Assembly: GCF_018861005.1 (NCBI RefSeq)
Contig: NZ_JAHKQL010000015.1
Coordinates: 186,001-250,000 of the forward strand
From: Polaribacter vadi
GTDB taxonomy: Bacteria; Bacteroidota; Bacteroidia; Flavobacteriales; Flavobacteriaceae
Direction of reading: 5' to 3'
Length of the DNA stretch: 64,000 bases
Shown here: positions 28,513 to 37,191 of the stretch, piece after piece
Layout: every line of letters starts with the position of its first letter
How positions within the stretch are numbered: the stretch's first letter is position 1
Notes under the pieces: generated by a model
Told to the model about the DNA's origin: nothing
The model's database searches: none
What the model saw: only the letters and a program-made list of their open reading frames with translations
Translations under genes and position numbers: made by a program

Positions 28513-31086
28513 ATGAAAAATTTATTTACCAAAGTTATCTGTTTAATTATAGTAAGCGTTTTAAATGCTCAAGAAAGTAAAGATTGGCCTGTATTAAAAA
28601 CCTACGATCAAGAGCATATTCAAAAAATAAAAATGCCTGTGGGTGGATTAGGTACAGGAACCGTTTCTCTAACAGGTAGAGGTTCTTTAGAAGATTGGGA
28701 GATTATGAATCGTCCAGCTAAAGGTTTTAATCCTACTTTAGAAAATTGGGGGCCTGTAAAGAAAAAAGGGCCATTTTTCGCTATTTATATTGAGGATGGA
28801 AATGGAAATAAACAAACACGTTTGTTAGAAGGGATGCAAACAGAAACTTCATACGAAGGTGCATTAGGTGCTGTCTCTAATAATCATGGATTACCACGTT
28901 TTAGCAATGCATCTTTTAAAACAGCCTATCCTTTTGGTCAAGTTTTTTTGAGTGATGATGCGTTGCCTGTAGATGTTGTGGTAGGAGCATACAATCCATT
29001 AGTCCCAGGAAATATAGATGACAGTAGTATTCCTATGGCGGTTTTGAACTATAAAGTTAAAAACACAAGTGATAAGAATATTACAGTATCACTGTCAGGA
29101 ACCATTCAAAATTTTATTGGTTTTGATGGGAATAGAGGAAAAGCCATAAAGAACCTAAATACTATTAGAGAAGAAGATGGCGTAAAAGGAATCCATTACA
29201 CAAGTAATGGTGTAGATCCTAAAAGTGAGCAATGGGGTACAATGAGTTTTGTGTCCTTAAACGAAGGACAAACAACTTACAGAACTGCATGGCAAAAAAA
29301 GACAAGTAGATGGGATAAGAAAAGATTAGATTTTTGGGATGATTTCAGCGAAGATGGTGTATTAGGAAAAAGAGAAAATAATCAAGCAAATGCGCCTATG
29401 GGATCTATTGCTGTAAAAAACACCTTAAAATCAGGAGAAGAAAAAACATTTCGTTTTTTAATTACTTGGCATTTCCCTAACAGACAAACTTGGGATAAAC
29501 CAGGTTTTCAAAAGTACATAAAAGCGACTGTTGGAAATTATTATACAACACAATACAAAAATTCTTGGGATGTGATTTCTAAAACCATTCCTCGTTTAAA
29601 TGAATTAGAAAACAATACCAAAACTTTTGTGAATTCACTTATTAATAGTGATTTACCTAAGGAAGTAAAAGAATCTTCATTGTTTAATTTGGCACATTTA
29701 AGAACTCAGTTGGCTTTTAGAATTAAAAGTGGACACTTTCTAGGTTGGGAAGGAACTTTTGAAGATAGAGGATCTTGTTTTGGTTCTTGTACACATGTTT
29801 GGAATTACGAGCAAACAACTGCTTTTTTGTTTGGAGAATTAGCTAAAACCATGCGTGATGTAGAATATCAATACGCTACTGATGATAAGGGGATGATGAG
29901 TTTTAGAGTGTATTTACCTTTAGAAAAAGGACAGTTGTGGGGAAAAGCTGCTGCTGATGGACAAATGGGAGCTATCATGAAGTTTTATAGAGATTGGCAA
30001 TTGTCTGGAGATGATACTTTTCTAGAAAAACATTGGCCTATGGTTAAAAAATCTTTAGAGTTTTGTTGGATTCCTGGAGGATGGGATGCTAATAAAGATG
30101 GAGTAATGGAAGGTTCTCAACACAATACCATGGATGTAGAATATTTTGGTCCTAATCCGCAAATGGGTTTTTGGTATTTAGGAGCGTTGAGAGCTTCAGA
30201 AGAAATGGCTAATTATTTAGGAGAAAAGAAATTTGCTAAAACTTGTAAAAATTTATACAAGAAAGGATCACAATGGATGGATGAAAATTTATTCAATGGA
30301 GAATATTACGAACAACATATAGAGCCTCCAATGTCTGAAGATAATGTAGCTAAATCTTTAATGCATGTTACTTCTAACAAAGGAATTGATTTGACCTCAC
30401 CAGATTTTCAGTTAGGAAATGGAGTTTTGGTAGATCAGTTGGTAGGACAAGTATTTGCTCATTTGGTAGGTTTAGGATATTTAGGAAAAGAAGAAAATGT
30501 CAAAAAAACTTTGGAATCTGTTATGAAATACAATTACGTAGAGAATATGACTTCTCATGCTAATTTCCATCGTTCTTATGCTTTGGGTGATGAATCTGCG
30601 TTGCTAATGGCTGCTTATCCTAATGGAAGACCAGACAAACCATTTCCATATTATACAGAAGTAATGACAGGTTTTGAATATACAGCTGCTGTTGGAATGT
30701 TACAAGAAGGTTTAACAGAAGATGGATTAAAAACGATACGTAATATTAGAGATCGTTATGATGGAAAAAAAAGAAGTCCTTTTGATGAAGCAGAAGCAGG
30801 ACATCATTACGCACGTAGTATGATGGCTTGGGCAGGTATTTTAGCAATGACTAAATTTCAATACTCTGCTGTAGAGAAATCGATGGGTTTTACCTCTAAA
30901 CCCGGAACTTATTTCTGGAGTAATGGTTATAGTTATGGAACTTGTATGGTAAAAGATAAAGAAGCTGAGCTAACAGTACTTTCAGGGAATTTAACTTTAA
31001 ATCAATTTTCTTTAGACAAAATCGGAACTAAAAACCTGAAAAATAAGACTATAAATTCTGGAAATACAATTAAAATTAAACTATAA
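28513..31086 (+). CDS. GH116 beta-glycosidase (GBA2-like), copy 1
   Basis: 857 residues with a Sec signal ending LNAQ (about 19). The N-terminal beta-sandwich starts MPVGGLGTGTVSLTGRG. The (alpha/alpha)6 catalytic domain shows CTHVWNYEQ with Glu433 as probable nucleophile and EGSQHNTMDVEYFGPNP with Asp541 as probable acid/base, matching the characterised GH116 pair. Family members are retaining beta-glucosidases, beta-xylosidases or N-acetylglucosaminidases, including human GBA2. It likely removes beta-linked glucose or xylose from imported fragments. A second GH116 lies at 37188; both keep all key residues. Confidence 0.93.
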   Translation: MKNLFTKVICLIIVSVLNAQESKDWPVLKTYDQEHIQKIKMPVGGLGTGTVSLTGRGSLEDWEIMNRPAKGFNPTLENWGPVKKKGPFFAIYIEDGNGNKQTRLLEGMQTETSYEGALGAVSNNHGLPRFSNASFKTAYPFGQVFLSDDALPVDVVVGAYNPLVPGNIDDSSIPMAVLNYKVKNTSDKNITVSLSGTIQNFIGFDGNRGKAIKNLNTIREEDGVKGIHYTSNGVDPKSEQWGTMSFVSLNEGQTTYRTAWQKKTSRWDKKRLDFWDDFSEDGVLGKRENNQANAPMGSIAVKNTLKSGEEKTFRFLITWHFPNRQTWDKPGFQKYIKATVGNYYTTQYKNSWDVISKTIPRLNELENNTKTFVNSLINSDLPKEVKESSLFNLAHLRTQLAFRIKSGHFLGWEGTFEDRGSCFGSCTHVWNYEQTTAFLFGELAKTMRDVEYQYATDDKGMMSFRVYLPLEKGQLWGKAAADGQMGAIMKFYRDWQLSGDDTFLEKHWPMVKKSLEFCWIPGGWDANKDGVMEGSQHNTMDVEYFGPNPQMGFWYLGALRASEEMANYLGEKKFAKTCKNLYKKGSQWMDENLFNGEYYEQHIEPPMSEDNVAKSLMHVTSNKGIDLTSPDFQLGNGVLVDQLVGQVFAHLVGLGYLGKEENVKKTLESVMKYNYVENMTSHANFHRSYALGDESALLMAAYPNGRPDKPFPYYTEVMTGFEYTAAVGMLQEGLTEDGLKTIRNIRDRYDGKKRSPFDEAEAGHHYARSMMAWAGILAMTKFQYSAVEKSMGFTSKPGTYFWSNGYSYGTCMVKDKEAELTVLSGNLTLNQFSLDKIGTKNLKNKTINSGNTIKIKL

Positions 31087-31090
31087 AATA

Positions 31091-32128
31091 ATGAAAAATC
31101 ATATAAAAATAGCATTTACTTATTTAACAATAATGGTAGCTACCATATTAGTAAGTGCATGTGGAAGCAGCCAATCAAAAAAAACAGAAGATTATCAAGA
31201 AGTTCAGAGTACAAAAGAAGTAAGTTTTTCATATTCAGAAATAGAAGGAATAGGAAAAACATCAAAATATAATAGAAGAGACCCCAGTGATGTTATTAAA
31301 GTAGGGAACAAATATTATATCTGGTATACTCGCATGGATAAGCCTGTAAGATCTGGTTATTGGGGAACCATTTGGTATGCTACTTCCGAAGACGAAGGTC
31401 ATACTTGGCAAGAGCAAGGAATGGCACTTGGTTTAGGAGAAGAGGGAACTTTTGATAGTCATTCTGTTTTTACTCCAAACATATTAGCTTATGAAGGTAA
31501 GTACTATATGTATTATACAGGTGTACAACCTACTCCAGGAAATCCTAATAAGAAGTTTGAAGGTAACCATACAACAGATTTTACAGCCATTGGAGTTGCG
31601 GTTGCTGATAGCCCTGATGGACCTTTTAAAAGACCTGAAAATAATATTGTAATAGCTCATAGTGAGGTGTCGTCTGATTTTGATAGTTATAGAGTAGATG
31701 ATGCAAGCATGCTGGTTAAAGATGGAAAAATATGGTTGTATTACAAAGGAAGGTGTATAGAGCATGGAAAAGAAGGGCCTAAACGTACTCAAATGGGAGT
31801 AGCTATGGCAGAAAATCCAATAGGACCATTTAAAAAATATACACATTCATTGGTAGAAAAAGGGCATGAAGTGATGATTTGGAACCAAAATGGAGGGATA
31901 GCTTCATTAACTTCTTTGAGCAAGTCCATTCACTGGGCAAAAGATGGTTTAGATTTTTCTCCTCTAGCAGAAAACTTAACTAAAATTCCAATGGCTCCAG
32001 GTTTATACAGACCACATTTAGAAAATGGAAATACTTCAAATCAAGTACCTGGTTGGGGAATTTGCATGAGACAAAGTAAAGGAGAAGCACATTTATTTAG
32101 ATATGAAATTAAAAATATGGGTTTATAA
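31091..32128 (+). CDS. GH117/GH43-like five-bladed beta-propeller glycosidase, lipoprotein
   Basis: 345 residues with lipobox LVSAC (Cys24). NRRDPSDVIKVGNKYYIWYTR places Asp64 in the position of the catalytic base of propeller glycosidases. GTIWYATSEDEGHTWQEQG, FTPNILAYEGKYYMYYTG and YRVDDASMLVKDGKIWLYYKG are the next blades, and GHEVMIWNQNGG follows where acid residues are expected. The overall pattern is closest, in my reading, to GH117, known for alpha-1,3-(3,6-anhydro)-L-galactosidases of agar degradation, but GH43-like families look similar. It therefore hints at alpha-L-linked galactose-type sugar without proving it. It starts four bases after the GH116 stop. Confidence 0.65.
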   Translation: MKNHIKIAFTYLTIMVATILVSACGSSQSKKTEDYQEVQSTKEVSFSYSEIEGIGKTSKYNRRDPSDVIKVGNKYYIWYTRMDKPVRSGYWGTIWYATSEDEGHTWQEQGMALGLGEEGTFDSHSVFTPNILAYEGKYYMYYTGVQPTPGNPNKKFEGNHTTDFTAIGVAVADSPDGPFKRPENNIVIAHSEVSSDFDSYRVDDASMLVKDGKIWLYYKGRCIEHGKEGPKRTQMGVAMAENPIGPFKKYTHSLVEKGHEVMIWNQNGGIASLTSLSKSIHWAKDGLDFSPLAENLTKIPMAPGLYRPHLENGNTSNQVPGWGICMRQSKGEAHLFRYEIKNMGL

Positions 32129-32155
32129 AAAATAGAAAGAAATAATAAATGAATT

Positions 32156-32169
32156 AACTGATATCAGTT
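32156..32169. promoter_or_regulatory. 14-base perfect palindrome upstream of the broken hydrolase gene
   Basis: AACTGATATCAGTT is fully self-complementary and ends 42 bases before the ATG at 32212. It sits in one of the few wider gaps (83 bases) in the operon. The half-sites ATCAGTT and AACTGAT occur again, far apart, before the related gene at 58456. A binding site for a dimeric regulator is possible; chance is not excluded. Confidence 0.35.
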
Positions 32170-32211
32170 TAACATAAAGATTAAAACTGAATAATCAATA
32201 AAACTTTAATT

Positions 32212-32684
32212 ATGTTTAAAAGTATTCGAATAGAAGTTCTTAGTTGTTTGAAAAAGAGTAAAATTACATTACTTTTTTTACTCACAGTCATGTTTGTAAA
32301 TTTTACCTATAGTCAGTCTATATCTATAGATGCTAACGATACAAGACAATATATATCTATGATGGGAGCAGATATGGAAAGAAGTGCAGGAAATTTGCAC
32401 AATGTGGCTACAAATAGAGATTCTATTATTAAATGGGTAGTTAATTTATACCCTAACCCTGCTACAGAAGGGCAAGTAACTATAAATTTTGGTAGTAATA
32501 ACACAGCAAAACAGCTAAAATTCAAATTTTAAATTTAACAGGAAAAACTATTCTTAATGATGAAATAAATATTTATAACAATAAAATAGATTTAAAATTA
32601 AATTCACTAATAACAGAAGGTCTTTATTTAGTAAGGGTTTTGGTGTCAGATGAGTATCGAACTTTTAAATTAATTGTTCAATAG
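32212..32684 (+). pseudogene. Remnant of a T9SS TIM-barrel hydrolase: catalytic domain deleted, frameshifted
   Basis: The first 75 codons encode a signal peptide and the start of the barrel found in the 32733 and 58456 proteins (SISIDANDTRQYISMMGADMERSAG, cut here after the shared GxDMERS signature; then DSIIKWV). The frame then jumps straight into a T9SS sorting domain (NLYPNPATEGQVTINF), so roughly 400 codons of catalytic domain are missing. A near-perfect 8-base duplication, ACAGCAAA at 32503-32510 before ACAGCTAAA, shifts the frame and causes an early stop at 32530. Removing it restores AKIQILNLTGKTIL and a sorting domain ending KLIVQ at 32684 (154 codons). It cannot make an active enzyme; at most it yields a short secreted peptide. 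Its intact paralogue follows directly. Confidence 0.85.
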
Positions 32685-32732
32685 AGAAAATATTTATAAC
32701 AATAAAATTAAATTAATTTAAAACTATATATA

Positions 32733-34424
32733 ATGCTTAGCTTTTATTCTAATAAAAAACCAGTATCATCAAAATTATCAATAAGTATAAAAAAAATATA
32801 TTGCTTATTGTTTGTTTTGTCTTTTAGTTGCACATCTACAGATGCTCAATCAATAACAATAAATACTTCTGATTACAAACAAACGATTGATATAATTGGT
32901 GGTGATATGGAACGAAGTTCCAAAGTTGTACAATTTACAGTTAACAACAAAGAAGATGTAATTCAATGGGGGTTTGGAGATATAAAATATAATTATTGCA
33001 GGGTACAATTCGATAAAAATCAAGAAGCTGTAGAGGGTACTAAAAACTGGGCGTTTTATGACAGGCAAATAGCTACAATGCAAGAAGTAAAAGCGGTAAA
33101 TCCAAACATTAAGTTTTGGGCAACCTTAAAATCTGATTATGATGGCTATGGAAGTAATAATAATATGCCAGATTGGATTGTTAAAAACTTTAACGCAAGT
33201 AATCCTAGTCAAGCAATAGTAGATACAGATAAATGGGCTGTTTTTTTAGCAGATTATTTAGAATATATGGAAGCTAACAATGTACCTATTCACACACTTT
33301 CTACAGTAAAAGAATGGAATGGTTATATTAATGCAGAGAAATCTAGAGATATTATTCTTAAATTAAAAGATGAATGTACTGCTAGAAATATTACAATGCC
33401 ATTGATGAATGATTCTGCTTCTTGGAGTATGGCTGCAGGTAGAGGGTTTATGAATGGTGTTAATAATTTAGGAACTAAAGATCTTTATGGAGGTTTTTCT
33501 AATCATGAATACGCTTCTAATGATACTCCAGAAGTAGAATGGCCACAAAACGTAGCGATAGCCAATGCTATGGGAAAAAAATTATATCAAGATGAAACCA
33601 TTACAGGAGCAGGAACGTTAGATGGAGAAGAACCACCTATTTTTAGATATGCTCAAAGAGCAGTACTTTATCAATCTGGTGTAAGTGGAGAAATAATGTT
33701 CGAAATTTGGTCAAGAGGTACAAATAGTGAAATCCGTTCTATTTATTGGAAATGGGGTGGAACTGCCCAAAGGCTTATGGGGTATTATATTGCAAAACAT
33801 TTTACAAACAATGTTTTAGATAGTAAGTATATAACTTCTACTTCAGAAAACGTAATTGGTGGAGAATATTCAGCTACTCAATATGGAGGTGTTACAAAAA
33901 TGGCTTTTCGTAAAGATAATAAGGTAATTCTTTGGGTGATGAATTTTACGTCTCCAAGTTTAACTACAGTAGATTATCCGTCTTTTAAAATTAATTTATT
34001 AAATAGTTTTATAGATGGTAGTGTTGAACATAAGTATTGGAATTCTGGTTCTGTTTCAGCAGGAACTGTGAATATAGAAGGAACTGATGCTACTTTTACA
34101 CCAACATCTTCTACTTCATTTGATGCAGAGCTTAAAGAAAATAGTATCAATGTTTTTACTTTTAATGTATCTGAAGATGCTTTGTCAACAACAGATTTAG
34201 AGTTAATTGATTTAACAATTTTAAAGAATCCTGTTCAAAACGAATTAATGTTAAGCAAAACGATTAAAGACTATAAAATAATCAGATTAACAGGTAGTGT
34301 TCTAAAAAAGGGGTCAGATAAAATTAAAAAAATAGATGTTTCTAATCTTTCATCAGGCATGTATATTTTACAAGTAATTACTGATGAAGATAAACAAGTT
34401 GCGTATAAATTTATTAAAGATTAG
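32733..34424 (+). CDS. T9SS-exported TIM-barrel glycoside hydrolase, GH30-like but unassigned
   Basis: 563 residues. The signal region ends SFSCTSTDAQ, so either a lipobox or a signal peptidase I site is used; T9SS cargo normally uses the latter. QTIDIIGGDMERS (about 50-62) resembles the first strand of GH30-type enzymes. The barrel has HTLSTVKEWNGY with Glu194 where the acid/base is expected, preceded by lysine instead of the clan asparagine, then GGFSNHEY and LYQDETITG with Glu288 as probable nucleophile. EIMFEIWSRG follows, and a beta-sandwich (about 370-475) packs behind the barrel. Residues 490-563 are a T9SS-type domain (LKNPVQNELML, LSSGMYILQVITDE). It is probably a surface or secreted endo-enzyme. 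The family is my inference and could be new. Confidence 0.75.
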   Translation: MLSFYSNKKPVSSKLSISIKKIYCLLFVLSFSCTSTDAQSITINTSDYKQTIDIIGGDMERSSKVVQFTVNNKEDVIQWGFGDIKYNYCRVQFDKNQEAVEGTKNWAFYDRQIATMQEVKAVNPNIKFWATLKSDYDGYGSNNNMPDWIVKNFNASNPSQAIVDTDKWAVFLADYLEYMEANNVPIHTLSTVKEWNGYINAEKSRDIILKLKDECTARNITMPLMNDSASWSMAAGRGFMNGVNNLGTKDLYGGFSNHEYASNDTPEVEWPQNVAIANAMGKKLYQDETITGAGTLDGEEPPIFRYAQRAVLYQSGVSGEIMFEIWSRGTNSEIRSIYWKWGGTAQRLMGYYIAKHFTNNVLDSKYITSTSENVIGGEYSATQYGGVTKMAFRKDNKVILWVMNFTSPSLTTVDYPSFKINLLNSFIDGSVEHKYWNSGSVSAGTVNIEGTDATFTPTSSTSFDAELKENSINVFTFNVSEDALSTTDLELIDLTILKNPVQNELMLSKTIKDYKIIRLTGSVLKKGSDKIKKIDVSNLSSGMYILQVITDEDKQVAYKFIKD

Positions 34425-34449
34425 ACTTTGTTAAAATAAAAAATAGAAA

Positions 34450-35592
34450 GTGATGTTTAATAAATTTCTCACATTAATAATTTTTAGCTTATTAATTATA
34501 AGTACTAGTTGTTCTGTTTCTAAAAAGACAGAAAAACAAGGAACATTTATCAATATAGATGATAAAACAATTCCTTTAACCATAGGAACTTATACAAAAG
34601 AAACTAGTGAAGGAATTTATCAAGCGGATTTTAACTCTAAAACAGGGGCTATAACAAACTTAGATTTTATAGTTAATGCAGAACAAGCTTCGTTTATAAG
34701 TGTAACAAAGGATAGAGAAAAAATTTATGCCGTAAGTGAAATTGATACTGGTAAATTAAGTGTTTTTAATAAAGATAACAATGGTCGTTATCAATTACAA
34801 CAAGAAGTTGAAACAGGAGGATCTACTACTTGCCATGTCACTTTAAATAATGATGAAACATTGGTTTCAGTTGCCAATTATAGGCAGGGAAGTATTGTAG
34901 TTTATAAAGTAGAGAATGATCGTTTGATAAAGTTATCATCATTCAAACATCAAGGTTCTAGTGTGCATTTTAGACAAAAAGTGCCACATCCACACAGTAC
35001 TTATTTTTCAAAAGATGAAAAATATATTTATGTGCCAGATTTAGGAACAGATGAAATTATTTCATATCCAATAAAAGAAGGATTGCCAACTGCTGGTAAG
35101 ATAGCCTTAAAAATGAATCCTGGAGATGGACCAAGACATATGGCAAAACATCCTACCAAGGAATTATGGTATGTAGTGGGAGAAATCAGTAGTGTTGTTT
35201 GGGTTTTGAAGCCTAAAGAGGATGGAACTTTTAGTGTAGTAGACAAACAAAATTTATTACCTGAAGGAATAGAAGGAAGAAGTACAGCTGCGGATATTCA
35301 TGTATCTCCAGATGGAAAATACTTATATACTTCTAATAGAGGACATCAAAATGGGTATCATTGTATTTCTGTGTTTAAGGTTTTACCCTCTGGAAAATTG
35401 GAACTCAAAGGACACGTAACTGAAGGCATCAATCAACCTAGAAATTTCACTTTGTCCCCTAATGGTCAATTTTTATTAGTTGCCAATCAATATGGGAATG
35501 ATATTATTGTTTTTAAAGTAGGTAAGGATGGTATGTTATCATTAACAGAGCATCGAGTAGAAATAAGTATGCCTGCTTGTTTAAAGTTTTAA
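34450..35592 (+). CDS. Lactonase-type seven-bladed propeller (6-phosphogluconolactonase-like), lipoprotein
   Basis: 380 residues, lipobox ISTSC (Cys21). The repeats fit the PF10282 lactonase propeller: LTIGTYTKETSEGIYQADFN, EKIYAVSEIDTGKLSVFN, ETLVSVANYRQGSIVVYKV, VPHPHSTYFSKDEKYIYVPDLG, GDGPRHMAKHPT, GKYLYTSNRGHQ, and GINQPRNFTLSPNGQFLLVANQ. Cytosolic members hydrolyse sugar lactones; this copy is exported and anchored, so it would act in the periplasm. A role opening a lactone made from an oxidised monosaccharide of the glycan is plausible, but no matching dehydrogenase is in the window. Length is normal. It sits between the TIM-barrel hydrolase and the ThuA protein. Confidence 0.85.
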   Translation: MMFNKFLTLIIFSLLIISTSCSVSKKTEKQGTFINIDDKTIPLTIGTYTKETSEGIYQADFNSKTGAITNLDFIVNAEQASFISVTKDREKIYAVSEIDTGKLSVFNKDNNGRYQLQQEVETGGSTTCHVTLNNDETLVSVANYRQGSIVVYKVENDRLIKLSSFKHQGSSVHFRQKVPHPHSTYFSKDEKYIYVPDLGTDEIISYPIKEGLPTAGKIALKMNPGDGPRHMAKHPTKELWYVVGEISSVVWVLKPKEDGTFSVVDKQNLLPEGIEGRSTAADIHVSPDGKYLYTSNRGHQNGYHCISVFKVLPSGKLELKGHVTEGINQPRNFTLSPNGQFLLVANQYGNDIIVFKVGKDGMLSLTEHRVEISMPACLKF

Positions 35593-35622
35593 GAAAAAAT
35601 AAATTTTATAGAGAATTAAATA

Positions 35623-37191
35623 ATGAAACCTAAAAAAAACATTCACCTTTTACTTTTATATATATGTTGTGTACAAAACTTTAGTGCCCAGCATAAAATA
35701 AAGGTGCTTAATTTTCAGGCAGATAATGGGTTTCAACACAAGTCTAAAGAAGTAGGCCTACAAATGATTGAGGATATGGGAAAAATCAATCATTGGCAAG
35801 TAGTAACATCTAAAGATACTGCGTACATCACAACTAAAAATTTAGAGTCTTTTGATGTCATTGTTTTTAATAATAATTGTGGAAATAAAGGAGCTATTTT
35901 TTCAAAAGTGCAATACGAAGCGCTTCAAAATTATATAAGAAGTGGAGGAGGTTTTGTAGGGATTCATTGCGCAGGAGCTATTTGGAAAGAAGATAAAGAA
36001 TTTCAAGATTGGTATGAAAACTTGATAGGAACACGATTAGAAAAACATCCTAAAGTACAAAAGGCCAAATTATTTGTAGAAAACCAGAATCACGTAGCTA
36101 CGAGTCATTTACCTAAGGAGTGGTTAATTACAGATGAGTGGCATACATTTTCTTACAATCCTAGGGAAAAAGTGAATGTGTTGTTGTCTTTAGATGAGAA
36201 TTCTTATGAAGGAACTCCAAAAATGGGTGGAGATCACCCTTTTACTTGGTATCAATATTATGATGGAGGTCGTTCGTTTTTTACATCTTTAGGTCATACA
36301 GTTGAGATTTATAGAAATCCAAACTATCAAAAGTTAGTAGAGGGTGGAATTATTTGGGCATCAGGAAAAAGAGAAAAGGAGTTAGTGCTTCCTGTTCAAA
36401 ATGGACTGATGGTTGATTTAAATCCAGATGAAGGGATTACTCTAGAAAAAGGAAATAGAGTGAGTTCATGGAAAAATAGTGTTAAAAACAATGTTGTTCA
36501 ATCTTTTGACAAACAGAATAAAGGAAGAAAAATACCAGGTTCTGGTATGCCAAGATTAAAAATGAATGTTGCTGAACTAAATGGGCACAATAGTGTTGTG
36601 TTTCATCGTCAGGAATTGATAAATCATCAAGAAGATGCTTTTGATCATTTAACGACCGGAAGTGGTTATACATGGTTTGCGGTAATATCGGTTTATGAAC
36701 AAGTACTAGGAAAACCTGGAGTTAACTCCTTTTTCGGAAACCTACGAAACACCAATATTGATAAGCAAGGAAATTATGAAGGTTTTTGGGCAGGATTGAG
36801 CGATACGAATCAAATTTGGATGGGAGCTAGAAATGCTTTGGGTAAAGGTTTGTGGAATCAAAATAGTCCGCATGTATTAAATCCAGAAAAATTAGAAACA
36901 TCGAGGTATTATTTGGTTATGGGAAGAATGGAAGCTGGCACTGACAAATCAAAAATGGAATTGTTTATAAATTCAGTAACTCCCATAGCAGAAGATGTTT
37001 TTCCGATAAATACAAAAGCAAATCCATCTAAAATGGCCATTGGTCAAGAGAGAAATGCGACCAACCATCCAGGACATGAATCTTTTGATGGAGAAATTGC
37101 AAGGTTTTTAATTTATAAAAAGCCATTGTTAAACGATGAGTTTAAAAGCGTAAAAAAATATTTAATGAATACATATAATATAAAAAAATGA
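35623..37191 (+). CDS. Secreted ThuA-like protein with C-terminal LamG-like domain
   Basis: 522 residues with a Sec signal ending FSAQ (about 23). Residues 24-248 match the ThuA fold (class I glutamine-amidotransferase-like): VLNFQADNGFQHKSKE, DVIVFNNNCGNKG, YIRSGGGFVGIHCAGAIWKE, ITDEWHTF, and GGRSFFTSLGHT. Residues about 255-522 look like a LamG/concanavalin domain (NGLMVDLNPDEGITLEKGNRVSSW, ending FDGEIARFLIYKKPL). ThuA proteins are widely linked to sugar metabolism, in part through 3-keto glycosides, but their reaction is often unknown. Combined with a lectin-like domain this one may act on a sugar polymer or oligomer. Its stop overlaps the next start (ATGA at 37188-37191), indicating coupled translation with GH116. 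Confidence 0.82.
   Translation: MKPKKNIHLLLLYICCVQNFSAQHKIKVLNFQADNGFQHKSKEVGLQMIEDMGKINHWQVVTSKDTAYITTKNLESFDVIVFNNNCGNKGAIFSKVQYEALQNYIRSGGGFVGIHCAGAIWKEDKEFQDWYENLIGTRLEKHPKVQKAKLFVENQNHVATSHLPKEWLITDEWHTFSYNPREKVNVLLSLDENSYEGTPKMGGDHPFTWYQYYDGGRSFFTSLGHTVEIYRNPNYQKLVEGGIIWASGKREKELVLPVQNGLMVDLNPDEGITLEKGNRVSSWKNSVKNNVVQSFDKQNKGRKIPGSGMPRLKMNVAELNGHNSVVFHRQELINHQEDAFDHLTTGSGYTWFAVISVYEQVLGKPGVNSFFGNLRNTNIDKQGNYEGFWAGLSDTNQIWMGARNALGKGLWNQNSPHVLNPEKLETSRYYLVMGRMEAGTDKSKMELFINSVTPIAEDVFPINTKANPSKMAIGQERNATNHPGHESFDGEIARFLIYKKPLLNDEFKSVKKYLMNTYNIKK

Noticed and set aside
31484..31846. 120-codon minus-strand open frame inside the GH117-like gene
   Set aside because: It is fully contained in a clear plus-strand gene, has low-complexity isoleucine/tyrosine-rich sequence and no start context; a shadow frame.
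31091..32128. Firm assignment to agar degradation through GH117
   Set aside because: No agarase or porphyranase was recognised in the window, and the propeller could also be GH43-like; the family match alone is not enough.
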